Source: Acidocella sp. (GTDB lineage Bacteria; Pseudomonadota; Alphaproteobacteria; Acetobacterales; Acetobacteraceae). Taken from it: a stretch of 14,555 bases of DNA. Positions within the stretch are counted from its first letter, which is position 1, and the number at the start of each line of letters is the position of its first letter. The stretch lies in NCBI GenBank assembly GCA_029077775.1, contig JAQNCU010000030.1, forward strand, positions 1 to 14,555, written 5' to 3'. Both the position numbers and the translations under genes were made by a program. The notes below the pieces were generated by a model, which was not told where the DNA came from, did no database searches, and saw nothing but the letters and a program-made list of their open reading frames with translations. Positions 6,375-14,555 of the stretch are shown here, piece after piece.

Positions 6375-8654
6375 TTAAATTTTAGGTGATGGGCTCAGCG
6401 TTACGGGAATTGATTTGTAGGATGGGGTACCGCTATCCGCGTCATGGTGGGAGAGCGGAATAAGGCAGTTGGCCTCGGGGAAATAAGCGGCGACGGAACC
6501 ACGTGCGATGTCGTATTCGATAACGGTGACGCGCTCTAACCGGTTACCCGCGCTGCCGGGCAGTGCTGTCTGTATATCAACAAGGTCTCCGGGCAAAAGA
6601 TTCTGCGCTGCTAGATCTTCGCGGTTCATAAAGAGCACATCCCGGCGGCCGAAAACACCGCGATAACGGTCGTCCTGGCCATAGATCGTGGTGTTGTATT
6701 GGTCATGGCTGCGAATTGTGGTCAGGCGCAAATGTGCATCGGCGCTCATCGGGACATCTTCTTCGATACCATCAAAGCAGATAAATTCGGCTTTGCCGGA
6801 TGGGGTCGTCCAGACAAGTTCTGTTGGCGGGAGAGACAGCCTGAACCCGCCAGGGACGGCGATGCGCGCATTATAGTCATGGAAATCTGGGTATATCGCT
6901 TCGATCGCATCGCGTATCCGATCGTAATCGGCGATCAAATATCGCCAGTCCACCTTACTGTCTGGCAAGCTCGCCTCGGCAATCCCGGCGATGATCGCAG
7001 GTTCTGAACGAAGATGATCAGAGGCAGGGGTGAGTTTTCCAGTTGAGGCGTGGACCATCGACATGGAATCCTCAACCGTTACAGATTGCGGACCGGTTTC
7101 CTGGATATCGCGCTCGGTGCGGCCGAGGCAGGGAAGCAAGATGGAGTCCCGCCCGACGAGCAGATGCGAACGGTTCAATTTCGTGGCGATATGTACCGCA
7201 AGGTCGAGCTTGCGCATGGCGGGCAGGCACTGCGCCGGGTCCGGTAGCGCCACGGCGAGGTTGCCGCCAAGGCAGATGAGGATTTTGGAGCGCCCCTCGA
7301 TGATCGCCTGCATCGCGGCGACCGCGTCATGGCCATGCGCGCGGGGCGGACGAAATCCGAAATGGCGCTCAATACCAACCAGCAACGCCTCATTCGGCTT
7401 TTCAGTGATCCCGACGGTTCGGTCCCCTTGCACGTTTGAGTGGCCGCGGAGCGGACAAATCCCGGCTCCTGGCTTGCCAAAATTACCCCGCATCAACAAT
7501 AGATTGGCGATCTGTTGGACATTGCCTGTGCCGCGCAGATGCTGTGTGATGCCCATGCCATAGGTGACAATGGTGGCCTTTGACTTTGCATAGGCCGCTG
7601 CGACGGCTTCAAGCGCGTCACGGCCCAGCCCGCTTGCGATCTCGATGGCGTGCCATGGAGTCGCGCGTAAGTCATCGGCGAATGCGGCGAAACCATTGGT
7701 GTGTTTGGCGATAAATAAATGGTCGAGCACGGGTTCGCCCGCGTCGTCGGCGGTAACCAGTGCCTTCATGATACCTTTAAGGGCCGCGGCATCTCCACCG
7801 ACTTTGACCTGATAATATGATGACGCGATCTGCGTTGAACTGAAACGCGCCATTTCAACGGCGTTCTGCGGATCGGCGAAACGCTCCAGCGCGCGTTCAC
7901 GCAACGGGTTGAACACAATAATCGGCGCGCCGCGCCGTGAAATTTCATGCAGTGTGCCCATCATGCGCGGGTGATTCGTACCGGGATTGTGGCCTATTGA
8001 AATCAGCAGGTCGCAATGGTCGAAATCGTCCAGGGAAACAGTGCCCTTCCCAATGCCGATGGCGTGCGGCAACCCCACGCTGGTCGCCTCGTGACACATA
8101 TTAGAGCAATCGGGGAAATTATTTGTGCCATATTCACGCGCGAATATCTGGTAGAGAAACGCCGCCTCGTTCGAGGCGCGGCCAGACGTGTAGAATTCCG
8201 CCTGGTTTGGGTCCGGCAGGGCGCGCAGGGCAGTGCCAATTCTGGCGAAGGCAGCGTCCCAGCTGATGGGCTGGTAGGAGTCACTGGCCGTGTCATAGGC
8301 CATTGGGTGTGTAAGCCGCCCCTCGTTCTCAAGATCGTGGTCTGAGCGTTCGCGCAACGAGGTGACCGTGTTGGCTGCGAAAAATGATGGTGGAACCCGC
8401 TTTTTTGTGGCCTCCCACGTCACGGCCTTCGCGCCGTTCTCACAGAATTGGAAGGTCGAACTGTGCTCCTTGTCCGGCCAAGCGCAGCCTGGGCAGTCAA
8501 ACCCGGCTGGCTTGTTGGTCCGGTACAACAGCAACGGCGTCTCAGACAATTCCATTTGCTCGCGCACCGCCTTTGCGGTTGCACCCAGGGCGCCCCATCC
8601 GCCTGCCGGACTCGTATACGGCTTAATCCCTGGAACTTCGCGGGGTTTCGTCAT
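6375..8654 (-). CDS. ydeP: YdeP/FdhF-family molybdopterin-dependent oxidoreductase
   Basis: Cytoplasmic molybdopterin oxidoreductase of 759 residues, the same length I recall for E. coli YdeP, with collinear similarity throughout. Marker blocks are FDCPGCAWPD (52-61), a further conserved cysteine at 71, TSGRASNEAAFLYQ (156-169), FPDCSNMCHE (180-189), GHNPGTNHPRM, GMGITQH, GKPGAGICPLRGHSNVQGDRT (split here only for description) and RSHDQYNTTIYG. C187, in NMCHE, aligns with the metal-ligand position of formate dehydrogenase H and is the candidate Mo ligand; the CPGC cysteines are candidates for an iron-sulfur cluster or sulfur transfer. There is no Tat signal. In E. coli, ydeP is linked to acid resistance under EvgA; the true substrate is not established. 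The start has GGAG 7 bases upstream (8662-8665). It follows the nitroreductase gene by 36 bases on the same strand, suggesting one transcript. The FdhF name is only a homology label. Confidence 0.93.
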   Translation of the reverse strand: MTKPREVPGIKPYTSPAGGWGALGATAKAVREQMELSETPLLLYRTNKPAGFDCPGCAWPDKEHSSTFQFCENGAKAVTWEATKKRVPPSFFAANTVTSLRERSDHDLENEGRLTHPMAYDTASDSYQPISWDAAFARIGTALRALPDPNQAEFYTSGRASNEAAFLYQIFAREYGTNNFPDCSNMCHEATSVGLPHAIGIGKGTVSLDDFDHCDLLISIGHNPGTNHPRMMGTLHEISRRGAPIIVFNPLRERALERFADPQNAVEMARFSSTQIASSYYQVKVGGDAAALKGIMKALVTADDAGEPVLDHLFIAKHTNGFAAFADDLRATPWHAIEIASGLGRDALEAVAAAYAKSKATIVTYGMGITQHLRGTGNVQQIANLLLMRGNFGKPGAGICPLRGHSNVQGDRTVGITEKPNEALLVGIERHFGFRPPRAHGHDAVAAMQAIIEGRSKILICLGGNLAVALPDPAQCLPAMRKLDLAVHIATKLNRSHLLVGRDSILLPCLGRTERDIQETGPQSVTVEDSMSMVHASTGKLTPASDHLRSEPAIIAGIAEASLPDSKVDWRYLIADYDRIRDAIEAIYPDFHDYNARIAVPGGFRLSLPPTELVWTTPSGKAEFICFDGIEEDVPMSADAHLRLTTIRSHDQYNTTIYGQDDRYRGVFGRRDVLFMNREDLAAQNLLPGDLVDIQTALPGSAGNRLERVTVIEYDIARGSVAAYFPEANCLIPLSHHDADSGTPSYKSIPVTLSPSPKI

Positions 8655-8656
8655 CT

Positions 8657-8665
8657 GGAGGCTCC
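8657..8665 (-). promoter_or_regulatory. Ribosome binding site of ydeP-like gene inside a small inverted repeat
   Basis: On the minus strand GGAG (8662-8665) lies 7 bases before the start codon and is followed by CCTCC, so the ribosome site can in principle pair with the bases between it and the ATG. The arms are only three to four bases, and a stable hairpin is doubtful. Confidence 0.4.
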
Positions 8666-8690
8666 GTGATGCGTCGCTTATATAACCAAC

Positions 8691-9287
8691 CTAAGCTGGA
8701 TAACCACCCTCGAAGGCAAGTTCGGCGATCGGCTTGCGTTGGCTCGGCATCTCACGAGCCTGCAACATCTCAGGCAGCAGCGTTTTCGGCCCTCGCCGTC
8801 CGAACACGATCGCTGTCTCAATCCTGTGGTCATCCGGTACACGCAATTCTTGCCGGGCCCGCTCGAAATCCAGGCCGACCATCGCATGAGCGTGCCATCC
8901 CAGAACGGACGCTTGCAAGGCAAGAGAGCCCCAGGCTGCTCCGGCGTCGAATGAATGGCTATGCGATGGCACCCTCGCGTCTGTGCCCGGCACAACCATT
9001 GTCGTCTCAGAAATGACGAACATGAGTAACGAGCCGTTCTTGGCCCAAGACTGATTGAAGTCATTCAGCAATCCCAGGAATTTGTCCCAATGCGCGTTGT
9101 CGCGCATGGCGTATAAAAACCGCCAGGGCTGGGAATTATAAGATGATGGCGCCCAACGCGCTGCCTCTAGCACGCTGAACAGAACCGATTGAGGCATGGC
9201 TTCCCCCGTAAACGCGCGCGGTGACCAGCGCCCGAGGAATAAAGGGTCAACCGAGTGATCTGCGACGCGAATGGTTTCACTCGTCAT
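8691..9287 (-). CDS. Nitroreductase family protein
   Basis: FMN-dependent NAD(P)H oxidoreductase of the nitroreductase fold, 198 residues, typical for the short members. RWSPRAF (20-26) and RWAPSSYNSQPWRF (44-57) are the phosphate-binding arginine region and the characteristic S-S-x-N-x-Q-P-W block that contacts FMN. DAGAAWGSLALQA (114-126) is the dimer-interface helix, and the C-terminal ETAIVFGRRG segment (157-166) closes the flavin site. No signal peptide or membrane segment is seen. The start is supported by AAGGAG at 9298-9303, 10 bases upstream. It is the first gene of a probable two-gene minus-strand unit with the ydeP-like gene and is divergent from ppc. The substrate cannot be inferred; quinones, enones and nitro compounds are all possible in this family. 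Confidence 0.92.
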   Translation of the reverse strand: MTSETIRVADHSVDPLFLGRWSPRAFTGEAMPQSVLFSVLEAARWAPSSYNSQPWRFLYAMRDNAHWDKFLGLLNDFNQSWAKNGSLLMFVISETTMVVPGTDARVPSHSHSFDAGAAWGSLALQASVLGWHAHAMVGLDFERARQELRVPDDHRIETAIVFGRRGPKTLLPEMLQAREMPSQRKPIAELAFEGGYPA

Positions 9288-9290
9288 AAT

Positions 9291-9303
9291 GGAGGCTCTC
9301 CTT
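9291..9303 (-). promoter_or_regulatory. Nitroreductase ribosome binding site with adjacent inverted repeat
   Basis: On the minus strand AAGGAG (9298-9303) sits 10 bases before the ATG. GGAG and CTCC flank a three-base loop (9291-9301), so part of the ribosome site could be paired, as in the leader of the downstream ydeP-like gene. Confidence 0.4.
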
Positions 9304-9375
9304 GGTCATTTCAATCAATACCTATTTGAGGCATCAGCGAATTCTTGGATGTAAGCAAACAATGGATGATTTGAA

Positions 9376-9454
9376 GGGTTCGCAGGTGCGGCAATTCAGT
9401 AGACCAGCCGTTCGCGTATCTGTAGGTTGACACGAGGTGCGGCCGCGCGAACCC
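9376..9454. repeat. Paired repeats in the nitroreductase/ppc divergent spacer
   Basis: GGGTTCGC (9376-9383) recurs as its perfect reverse complement GCGAACCC (9447-9454). The nine-base word AGGTGCGGC occurs directly repeated at 9384-9392 and 9435-9443. These lie in the 196-base region that must hold both divergent promoters, so they may be binding sites, but the spacing (51 bases for the direct repeat) fits no regulator I can name. Confidence 0.3.
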
Positions 9455-9460
9455 AGGCGC

Positions 9461-9466
9461 TATAAC
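9461..9466 (+). promoter_or_regulatory. Possible -10 element of ppc
   Basis: TATAAC matches five of six bases of a -10 hexamer and would place the transcript start about 10 bases before the ATG at 9484. No good -35 lies at the right distance: the perfect TTGACA at 9427-9432 is 28 bases upstream, too far for a standard sigma70 promoter. Low confidence. Confidence 0.25.
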
Positions 9467-9483
9467 ATTGTGACACGGTGAAC

Positions 9484-12273
9484 ATGGACCTTCGATCCAC
9501 GCAGACGAGCAGACATGAAGGTATGGACGAGGCGCTGCGGGAGGATATCCGGCTGCTGGGCCGAATTCTGGGAGAGACCATCCGTGCTTTCGACGGCGAG
9601 GAGACCTTTGCGCTGATAGAAACCATCCGACAGCTTGCGGTGCGGTTCCACCGTGACCAGGATCAGGTCGCTGAGACCACCTTGGAAGAAATCCTGGGCG
9701 GGCTTCCGCAACCGCAGGTCAACAGCATCACCCGCGCTTTCGGCTTTTTTTCCATCCTCGCTAACATTGCGGAGGATCACCACCACACGCGCCGTTGGCG
9801 GGCCCATTTGGTCGCGGGGTCGCCACCGCGCGAAGGTAGCCTGGCCGCCGGAATCGCGCGGGTAAGGGCGAACGGGTTTGACGATGCGGCGTTACAGGGG
9901 TTTTTTTCGGCTGCTTGCATATCCCCGGTATTGACCGCGCACCCTACCGAAGTGCAGCGCCGCAGCATACTTGATCAACTCGATGCGATTGCAACACTTT
10001 TGACCCGGCGTGATCGGTTGGCCGCGACAAAAGCTGAGCACGAGGAGATCGAGACAGAATTGCGTCGCGCGGTTTTAACGATGTGGCAAACCAGAATGCT
10101 GCGGCCCACCAAGCTATCAGTCCTCGATGAGGTAGAAAACGCACTCACCTTTTTTGACACGACGTTTTTTGCCGAAGTGCCTAGCCTTTACGCCGCCGCC
10201 GAACAGATGCTTGGGGTTGATCGTGGCAGCCTTCCATCGTTTCTGGAGGTCGGGAGTTGGATTGGCGGCGACCGCGACGGTAACCCATTTGTGGACGCCC
10301 AGATATTGACCGAGGCGCTCTCGCGTCAGGCAGAACGCGCTTTGGCATATTATATCGGGGAAGCACGGCGATTGCGGCGTGATCTGTCGCTGGCTTTGCT
10401 GCATGTTGAGGTCGCGCCAGAGGTGCTCGAACTTGCGGCAGAAGCCGGGGAGCCTCCCCTGCATCAGCGCGACGAACCCTATCGTTTGGCTATGGCGGCT
10501 ATTCAGGCGCGATTGGCCGCTACGTATGAATCGTTGCTGGGGCGGCCACCGCCGGGTCGGCAAATTTCGGGCGGAATGGCCGCGCGCGCTTACGATTCGC
10601 CCCGGGCATTTATCGCGGACCTTGAAATTATTTCCAGATCTTTAAGCGCAAATGGTGCGGCTTTGTTGGCCGATGGCAGGCTTGCGATGTTGCTCCGTGC
10701 CGTGCGTGTTTTCGGATGGACGTTAGCCCCTATCGATTTGAGGCAAAATTCTGAAGTTCACGAACGCACAATTGCTGAACTGTTTGAAATCGTCGCGCCA
10801 GGGACCGATTATCTGGCATGTAACGAGGAAAGCCGTGTGGCGCTTTTGACACGGGAATTATTGACCAGCCGGCCTTTGGTTTCCCACCATGTCACCTACA
10901 GCGCCGAGACAGTGAAGGAACTGGCGATTTTTGATGCGGCGCGTGCGGCGCATCGGCGTTACGGCAAAGCGAGCATACGCACCGCCATTATCTCAAAGAC
11001 TGACAGCCTGTCAGATTTGCTGGAGCTTGCGGTCCTGCTCAAAGAAGCCGGGCTGCTGCGTCCGGCCGAGGCGGCACTGGACGTAAATATTGTACCGTTG
11101 TTTGAAACGATCGACGATCTTCGGGCAGGCCCGGGGATCATGGCGTCGTTGCTTGGTCTTCCCTCCTATCACGCTCTGCTCACCAGCCGGGCAATGACCC
11201 AAGAGGTCATGCTGGGTTATTCCGACAGCAACAAGGATGGGGGGTTTTTGACCTCCGGTTGGGAGCTATACCGCGCCGAGATCGGGCTCGCGGCGGTCTT
11301 TGCAGCACGAGGCGTGAAATTGCGGTTGTTCCATGGCCGCGGCGGTTCTGTGGGGCGTGGTGGCGGGCCGAGTTATCAGGCGATTTTGGCCCAGCCAAAG
11401 GGCGCGGTGCAGGGCCAGATCCGCCTGACCGAACAAGGCGAGGTGATCGCGGCAAAATATGGCAACCCAGAAGTCGGACGGCGCAATCTTGAGGTGCTCG
11501 TTGCCGCAGCCTTGGTCGCGACAGCCGAACCCGAGATCGCAGAGCCGCCAGTAGCGGCGTTCCCCGCGGCACTTGGCGATTTATCAGACGCGGCCTTCGC
11601 GGCCTATCGTCACCTCGTTTATGAAACGCCTGGTTTTGAGAGTTTTTTCTGGCAATCCACCGTGATCACAGAAATCGCCAACCTCAACCTCGGCAGCCGT
11701 CCGGCGTCACGCGCCAAAAATCGTTCGATTGAAGACCTTCGTGCAATTCCATGGGTTTTTTCTTGGGCGCAATGTCGGATCATGCTGCCCGGCTGGTATG
11801 GGTTCGGCAGCGCGGTGCGGGCATTCATCGCGGCACGCGGGGCGCCGGGCATGGCTTTGTTACAGGCAATGTTCCAGGATTGGCCGGTCTTTTCCACGCT
11901 GTTGTCAAATATGGACATGGTAATGGCCAAAGCGGATATGCGCATCGCCGCGCGTTATGCCGCCCTGGTTGAAGACGTGTCTCTGCGCGATGAGATATTT
12001 GGCCGGATCAAGGCTGAATATGATTTAACCCGGGCTTATCTTCTTGAGATCACAGGCCAGACGGCGCTGCTCGACCGCAACCCGTTGATGCGGCGCTCGA
12101 TCGTAAACCGCTTTCCGTATCTCGACCCTTTGAACCATGTACAGGTTGAAATGTTGCGGCGCCATCGTGATCAAATTGCTGAAGGCGGCGAAGAGGCAGC
12201 GCAGGAGCGGATCCGTCGCGGGGTGCATATTTCCATAAACGGGATAGCGTCTGCATTGCGAAATAGCGGGTAA
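9484..12273 (+). CDS. ppc: Phosphoenolpyruvate carboxylase
   Basis: Anaplerotic cytosolic enzyme that adds bicarbonate to PEP to give oxaloacetate; 929 residues, somewhat longer than the 883 of E. coli. Signature blocks are TAHPTE with catalytic H153, GSWIGGDRDGNP (about 257-268), GYSDSNKDGG with K584, and FHGRGGSVGRGGG (616-628). The last contains R625, matching E. coli R587. K816 (MAKAD), R876 and the C-terminal N927 in RNSG appear to match the aspartate-inhibitor ligands K773, R832 and N881 of E. coli, so feedback inhibition by aspartate is likely. The C-terminal RNTG of most family members reads RNSG here. The start is uncertain: GTG at 9478, ATG at 9484 and ATG at 9523 are in frame and none has well-spaced Shine-Dalgarno sequence. 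The ATG at 9523 would leave four residues before the conserved LREDIRLLG helix. It converges on the AsmA-family gene with 22 bases between stops. Confidence 0.96.
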   Translation: MDLRSTQTSRHEGMDEALREDIRLLGRILGETIRAFDGEETFALIETIRQLAVRFHRDQDQVAETTLEEILGGLPQPQVNSITRAFGFFSILANIAEDHHHTRRWRAHLVAGSPPREGSLAAGIARVRANGFDDAALQGFFSAACISPVLTAHPTEVQRRSILDQLDAIATLLTRRDRLAATKAEHEEIETELRRAVLTMWQTRMLRPTKLSVLDEVENALTFFDTTFFAEVPSLYAAAEQMLGVDRGSLPSFLEVGSWIGGDRDGNPFVDAQILTEALSRQAERALAYYIGEARRLRRDLSLALLHVEVAPEVLELAAEAGEPPLHQRDEPYRLAMAAIQARLAATYESLLGRPPPGRQISGGMAARAYDSPRAFIADLEIISRSLSANGAALLADGRLAMLLRAVRVFGWTLAPIDLRQNSEVHERTIAELFEIVAPGTDYLACNEESRVALLTRELLTSRPLVSHHVTYSAETVKELAIFDAARAAHRRYGKASIRTAIISKTDSLSDLLELAVLLKEAGLLRPAEAALDVNIVPLFETIDDLRAGPGIMASLLGLPSYHALLTSRAMTQEVMLGYSDSNKDGGFLTSGWELYRAEIGLAAVFAARGVKLRLFHGRGGSVGRGGGPSYQAILAQPKGAVQGQIRLTEQGEVIAAKYGNPEVGRRNLEVLVAAALVATAEPEIAEPPVAAFPAALGDLSDAAFAAYRHLVYETPGFESFFWQSTVITEIANLNLGSRPASRAKNRSIEDLRAIPWVFSWAQCRIMLPGWYGFGSAVRAFIAARGAPGMALLQAMFQDWPVFSTLLSNMDMVMAKADMRIAARYAALVEDVSLRDEIFGRIKAEYDLTRAYLLEITGQTALLDRNPLMRRSIVNRFPYLDPLNHVQVEMLRRHRDQIAEGGEEAAQERIRRGVHISINGIASALRNSG

Positions 12274-12295
12274 TACAGTGGCGGCCGCCCAGGGC

Positions 12296-14275
12296 CTATT
12301 TTGGGTTGTGCGGCGCGTGGTTGTGCAAGGTTTCGAGCGTGTCGGCGCAGGCATTTTTATCGCCAAGGCCGAGCCGGATGGTGGGTATCAGCGCCAGCGG
12401 TGGGAACAGGATGCCAAGCCCGATAGCTGGGAGTGCACGTGCGGCCAAAGGTCCGGCTGCCGGAAGAACACTCGGATGTTTCAATGTACCGCCTATGTCG
12501 ATGGGCGTTGAGAAGGAGCCGATTGAGAAATGTGTGGCCTCGGTACGCAATGCCAGGTCCAGCGTTTCGTCGGTGAGGTTCGCGGTACCGGAGCCCAATA
12601 TATTCGCCTCGGGTGTTGCCAACAAGAACGCCTTTGTTTTCATCTGTCCGTTATTCAACGTGAAATCCGATACAAGGCACTGAATGGTCGTTTGTCGCGG
12701 TACGCCAAGTGCCGAGAGCACGGCGTCACCCATCTGAAGGCCCGCGAGATCGACAAGCAATGCGCTCACATTTCCGCCATGGTTCATGAATAATTGCATA
12801 TGTCCATTGCCGTGTCCCAGCATGGCCGCGAGGGAGTTCCCCGTAGCGGTCAGATGCGCGCCGCCGCCGACAATTCCGTTTCCCGCGAAACCGTTGGTGG
12901 CAGCCATGATCCGCGCCAGCGGTAATTGCCGGGCGGTGATATTGGCGGTGGTATGCAACACGCCCCCCACCGGCAACAAATCCACATCGCTCGCGATTGT
13001 CCCGGTTCCGACCGCGAAATTGAACGGGTGAAGTGTAATCCGGCCATTCTCGATCGAGAGATCGGCGACCACATTATCGAGCGGAACATTTTTGTTAATG
13101 ATATGCTCGCCGTGATAACGCACCTCGAAATTTGCAACGGTCAGGTGGGGCAGGCTGATTGGCGTGTCCGGAAGTAATTTCGACCTTGCCTCGGCCCGCT
13201 CAACTTTGGCGATTGTTTCATGGTCTTGCCCAGGTGTATTGGTTGTCCCCGGTTGAGCCCCCAGAAAGCCCGCGAGGTCGGTAAGGTTAACCTGCCTTGA
13301 TGTCAGAACGGCCGTGACCAAAGGACGTGCCCCGGCGGGGCCAGCGGTGTAGGTTATATTGCCTTCGAGATCACTGGAGCCGATCCGGCCTTTGAAGTTA
13401 TGAAAGCTGATGGTTCCCTTTGTGTAGTCCAGCTGGCCGTCGATGTTGTATGGCGGGGTAGCGGGCAGGGGAATGCCGCTTAGCGCCGATAGATCCGACA
13501 CATCCTGACCGGCGAGCGCCAATTTCAGATCGGCCCCGCCCAGAGTTAATGGCCGGCTGATGGTGCCGATGAGCGATATGGTCGTGGCGCCGTTGCTGAG
13601 GTGAAAATTCACCGGATAGGGTTGTGCTGTATTACGAAGCGACAGCAAGGCCCCGCCAACAAAGTTAAAAGCAATCGGCTGCCCGTTATACAGCCCCTTT
13701 GCGTTAGCCGTAATTTCGTCTCTGGTCGCGCCATTTGTTGCGGCGCGCGTATCAATGCGTATTCTTATATCGGTTTTTGACGCGGCGGCAATCATGCTCG
13801 CCTCGCCATTACGGATTTGGAGTGTCCCGATCTGAACAGGCTTGCTGTTGCCAGCGGTTTTTTTAAAATGAAGGGTGTAATTATTCTGGCCTGCGCCAAG
13901 CTGCCGGAGGTTGAGTGTGGGGTGGTCGAGCAGGATCCGGGTCAATACCCATCGCTGGTGATGAAGATACGCCATGACGTTGATATCAATCGTCAGCCGG
14001 GCAATGCTGGCCAAATCACCGGAACCGGTAAAGCCCTTCGGGTCTGCAATGACGACATCAGTTGCCGTGATCCGGGTTGTGCCCCCGAGGTCGACGCGGA
14101 GATGCTGGAGACTCACGTCACGACCAAGCGCCTCTGATGCTTGCGTTTCGGCGAGTGGACGGAACCAATCCCAGTTCCAGAACACGATCAGCAGGGCGAA
14201 CAACAACGCCACGCCGAGCAAGATCACCCGGCCGATATGATGCTCAGTCCGCAAGACATGGCCCGGTGACGGCAA
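12296..14275 (-). CDS. AsmA family protein
   Basis: Inner-membrane-anchored envelope protein of 659 residues. One membrane segment near the N-terminus (about 16-33, beginning RVILLGVALLFALL) is followed by a long periplasmic region rich in beta strand. The AsmA N-terminal pattern is visible: an aromatic FRPL segment just after the membrane helix, LGRDVSL, then repeated strands such as VVIADPKGF and ILLDHPTLNLRQLG. The C-terminal half (LGHGNGHMQLFMNHGGNVSALLVDL and following, read in parts) resembles the AsmA-like C-terminal domain. Members of this superfamily (AsmA, TamB, YhdP, YhjG) are linked to outer-membrane assembly and lipid transport; which branch this is cannot be decided here. No in-frame ATG lies near the start: TAA directly precedes a TTG at 14273-14275, and a second TTG and a GTG follow before the membrane helix. 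The start is therefore a non-ATG codon and its exact place is uncertain. Confidence 0.85.
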   Translation of the reverse strand: MPSPGHVLRTEHHIGRVILLGVALLFALLIVFWNWDWFRPLAETQASEALGRDVSLQHLRVDLGGTTRITATDVVIADPKGFTGSGDLASIARLTIDINVMAYLHHQRWVLTRILLDHPTLNLRQLGAGQNNYTLHFKKTAGNSKPVQIGTLQIRNGEASMIAAASKTDIRIRIDTRAATNGATRDEITANAKGLYNGQPIAFNFVGGALLSLRNTAQPYPVNFHLSNGATTISLIGTISRPLTLGGADLKLALAGQDVSDLSALSGIPLPATPPYNIDGQLDYTKGTISFHNFKGRIGSSDLEGNITYTAGPAGARPLVTAVLTSRQVNLTDLAGFLGAQPGTTNTPGQDHETIAKVERAEARSKLLPDTPISLPHLTVANFEVRYHGEHIINKNVPLDNVVADLSIENGRITLHPFNFAVGTGTIASDVDLLPVGGVLHTTANITARQLPLARIMAATNGFAGNGIVGGGAHLTATGNSLAAMLGHGNGHMQLFMNHGGNVSALLVDLAGLQMGDAVLSALGVPRQTTIQCLVSDFTLNNGQMKTKAFLLATPEANILGSGTANLTDETLDLALRTEATHFSIGSFSTPIDIGGTLKHPSVLPAAGPLAARALPAIGLGILFPPLALIPTIRLGLGDKNACADTLETLHNHAPHNPK

Positions 14276-14392
14276 TTAATTTAGCTTTCACGAGAAATAT
14301 TTAGGTCTCGGATATGATCTCGCGAGGATACCATAACAAGGCAATTTTTCAGTGTTTTGCATGTCCATCTCGGGTGCTTCATGCCTATGAAA
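14276..14392. other. Short spacer upstream of the AsmA-family gene
   Basis: About 117 AT-richer bases between the end of the MFS gene and the AsmA-family start on the same strand. It contains the small palindrome CTCGCGAG, and I see no clear promoter, terminator or RNA gene. Confidence 0.4.
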
Positions 14393-14555
14393 CTAACGCC
14401 GCGCCGCGATGATCAGGCCGAGTGTAATAGCCTCAGCAGTCACGGCAGCCATCGCCGCCAACAGATAAACGGCCGGGTAGCCCGCCCTTCCAATGATAAG
14501 GCCTGCCGCCGGGCCCGTAGCACCCAGGGAAATATCCAAGAACACGGTATAAAGC
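14393..14555 (-). CDS. MFS transporter, C-terminal end only
   Basis: The minus strand is open for 53 full codons from the right edge to a TAG at 14393-14395. The read begins LYTVFLDISLGATGPAAGLI, then IGRAGYPAVYLLAA and a last hydrophobic stretch ending in LIIAARR. Two membrane helices with the G-x-x-x-G-P-x-x-G-L pattern and a short GR-x-GYPAV loop are typical of the last two helices of major facilitator superfamily drug- or sugar-efflux permeases. The substrate cannot be inferred from this end. The rest of the gene lies outside the window. Confidence 0.75.
   Translation of the reverse strand, partial: LYTVFLDISLGATGPAAGLIIGRAGYPAVYLLAAMAAVTAEAITLGLIIAARR

Noticed and set aside
7030..7563. 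177-codon plus-strand open frame inside the ydeP-like gene
   Set aside because: The minus-strand YdeP homology is continuous across it, and the product looks like a compositional artefact.
9427..9466. TTGACA and TATAAC read as one sigma70 promoter for ppc
   Set aside because: The 28-base spacing is too long for a standard promoter, so I list only the -10-like element, at low confidence.
12280..12289. Perfect ten-base palindrome GGCGGCCGCC between ppc and the AsmA-family gene, considered as a terminator
   Set aside because: It has no loop and no T run. A GC-only palindrome of this size is common in such genomes.

Overview
The window reads as a bacterial chromosome segment of moderately high GC, most likely from an alphaproteobacterium of the acetic-acid/acidophile group (Acetobacteraceae). 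This placement is inferred from protein flavour: the diheme cytochrome c, the YdeP-type molybdoenzyme next to a nitroreductase, and the alphaproteobacterial style of the PEP carboxylase. No rRNA or other taxonomic marker is present. I see no tRNA, rRNA, CRISPR array, transposase or phage gene.

Layout. (1) 1-1411, minus: RecQ helicase, cut by the left edge. (2) 1580-4973, plus: a tight three-gene unit of a histidinol-dehydrogenase-family enzyme, an SDR oxidoreductase and an APH/choline-kinase-fold phosphotransferase. It has a good sigma70-like promoter in front and a possible hairpin terminator behind. (3) 4974-6184, plus: an AT-rich spacer, then a diheme cytochrome c whose signal peptide is separated from its heme domains by an in-frame TAG. 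(4) 6375-9287, minus: nitroreductase followed by a YdeP/FdhF-like molybdopterin oxidoreductase, probably one operon. (5) 9484-12273, plus: phosphoenolpyruvate carboxylase. (6) 12296-14275, minus: AsmA-family envelope protein, convergent with ppc. (7) 14393-14555, minus: C-terminal end of an MFS transporter, cut by the right edge.

How the genes fit together. RecQ, PEP carboxylase, AsmA and the transporter look like ordinary chromosomal genes in unrelated roles. The most interesting unit is the HisD-like/SDR/kinase cassette. No other histidine gene is nearby, and the HisD homologue carries substitutions at two zinc-ligand positions and one substrate-binding position. It is therefore probably a paralogue that oxidises some other alcohol, with the SDR and kinase acting on the same or a related compound. 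The substrate cannot be read from the sequence. The second point is the amber-interrupted cytochrome, which is either a recent pseudogene, a readthrough case or a sequence error.
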